Shown piece by piece: positions 6,998-7,219 of a DNA stretch of 7,219 nucleotides. Location of the stretch: NCBI GenBank assembly GCA_021776885.1, contig JAJFFA010000733.1, positions 1-7,219 of the forward strand. The letters run 5' to 3'. The translations under genes and the position numbers were made by a program. The notes under the pieces were generated by a model, which ran no database searches, had not been told where the DNA came from, and saw only the letters and a program-made list of their open reading frames with translations. This stretch comes from Planctomycetota bacterium. GTDB lineage: Bacteria > Planctomycetota > UBA1135 > GCA-002686595. Position 1 is the stretch's first letter. Each line of letters begins with the position of its first letter.

Positions 6998-7219
6998 AGC
7001 TCCTCGATCCCCGCTTCTGGCTGACGGCACTCTCCGCTGCCGGCGTCGTCGTGCTGGCCTCCGGCGACCTCGAGCGCACGTCGCCCGGCGTGCTCGCCGT
7101 CGTCCACCAGCGCGAGCCCGACCTGGCCGACAGCGACGGCTGTGCCCTGTGCCACGGCGGACGCGGCGAGTCCCTCGGCGACGCCTGCAGCGAGTGCCAC
7201 CAGGACGTCGGCACCCACA
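6994..7219 (+). CDS. Multiheme cytochrome c, 3'-truncated by window edge
   Basis: Only the first 75 residues are visible. They begin MKLLDPRFW with a hydrophobic signal or anchor at about 9-24; ASG at 22-24 could be a signal peptidase site. SPGVLAVVH (30-38) supplies H38, a possible axial heme ligand. Two CXXCH heme-attachment motifs follow: CALCH at 50-54 and CSECH at 65-69, only 15 residues apart. That density is typical of multiheme cytochromes of the c3/c7 or doubled-CXXCH type, so more hemes are expected downstream. The protein should be exported and matured by a ResB/CcsA system such as the one at the left of the window. Its ATG overlaps the TGA of the redox fusion gene and no strong ribosome site is visible, so translational coupling is likely. 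It is the probable periplasmic electron partner of that fusion protein (inference). Confidence 0.85.
   Translation, partial: MKLLDPRFWLTALSAAGVVVLASGDLERTSPGVLAVVHQREPDLADSDGCALCHGGRGESLGDACSECHQDVGTH

Noticed and set aside
4691..7030. 779-codon open frame on the minus strand, antisense to the redox fusion gene
   Set aside because: It has the same low-complexity composition and no domain signal. The opposite strand has clear ferredoxin, FAD, NAD(P) and heme motifs.

Overview
The window is GC-rich and densely coded. It holds two divergent gene blocks around a 186-base intergenic region. Protein families and codon use point to a free-living bacterium with system II (ResB/CcsA) cytochrome c maturation and c-type multiheme cytochromes. 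The long soluble N-terminus on CcsA, the NINRW-type lipoprotein repeats and the ferredoxin-flavin-cytochrome b fusion make me think of Planctomycetota or a related deep-branching group. That is a weak taxonomic inference; no rRNA or marker gene is present.

Left block, minus strand, transcribed leftward from 3852: a lipoprotein with two tandem copies of an unassigned ~135-residue domain, then resB, then ccsA (truncated by the left window edge). The genes are packed stop-to-start (TGA directly followed by ATG, then a 4-base ATGA overlap), so they almost certainly form one operon. ResB and CcsA together make the heme export and cytochrome c ligation machine. The lipoprotein is a candidate accessory factor of unknown role.

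Right block, plus strand, transcribed rightward from 4039: a DUF2959-family lipoprotein, then a 748-residue membrane redox fusion protein, then a multiheme cytochrome c cut by the right window edge. The fusion protein reads, in order: N-terminal membrane anchor, ferredoxin-like domain with seven cysteines, a segment resembling the C-terminal FAD-closing strand of thioredoxin-reductase-like flavoproteins, an FAD Rossmann motif, an NAD(P) Rossmann motif, and a membrane domain. The membrane domain has two helices that each carry two histidines 14 residues apart. This looks like a circularly permuted NAD(P)H/FAD module wired to a di-heme cytochrome b that could pass electrons across the membrane to the neighbouring periplasmic cytochrome c.

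The two blocks make sense together: the left operon matures c-type cytochromes and the right operon encodes one. The intergenic region holds a perfect 8-bp inverted repeat with a related half-site upstream, a possible shared operator. No RNA genes, insertion sequences, CRISPR arrays or origins were seen.
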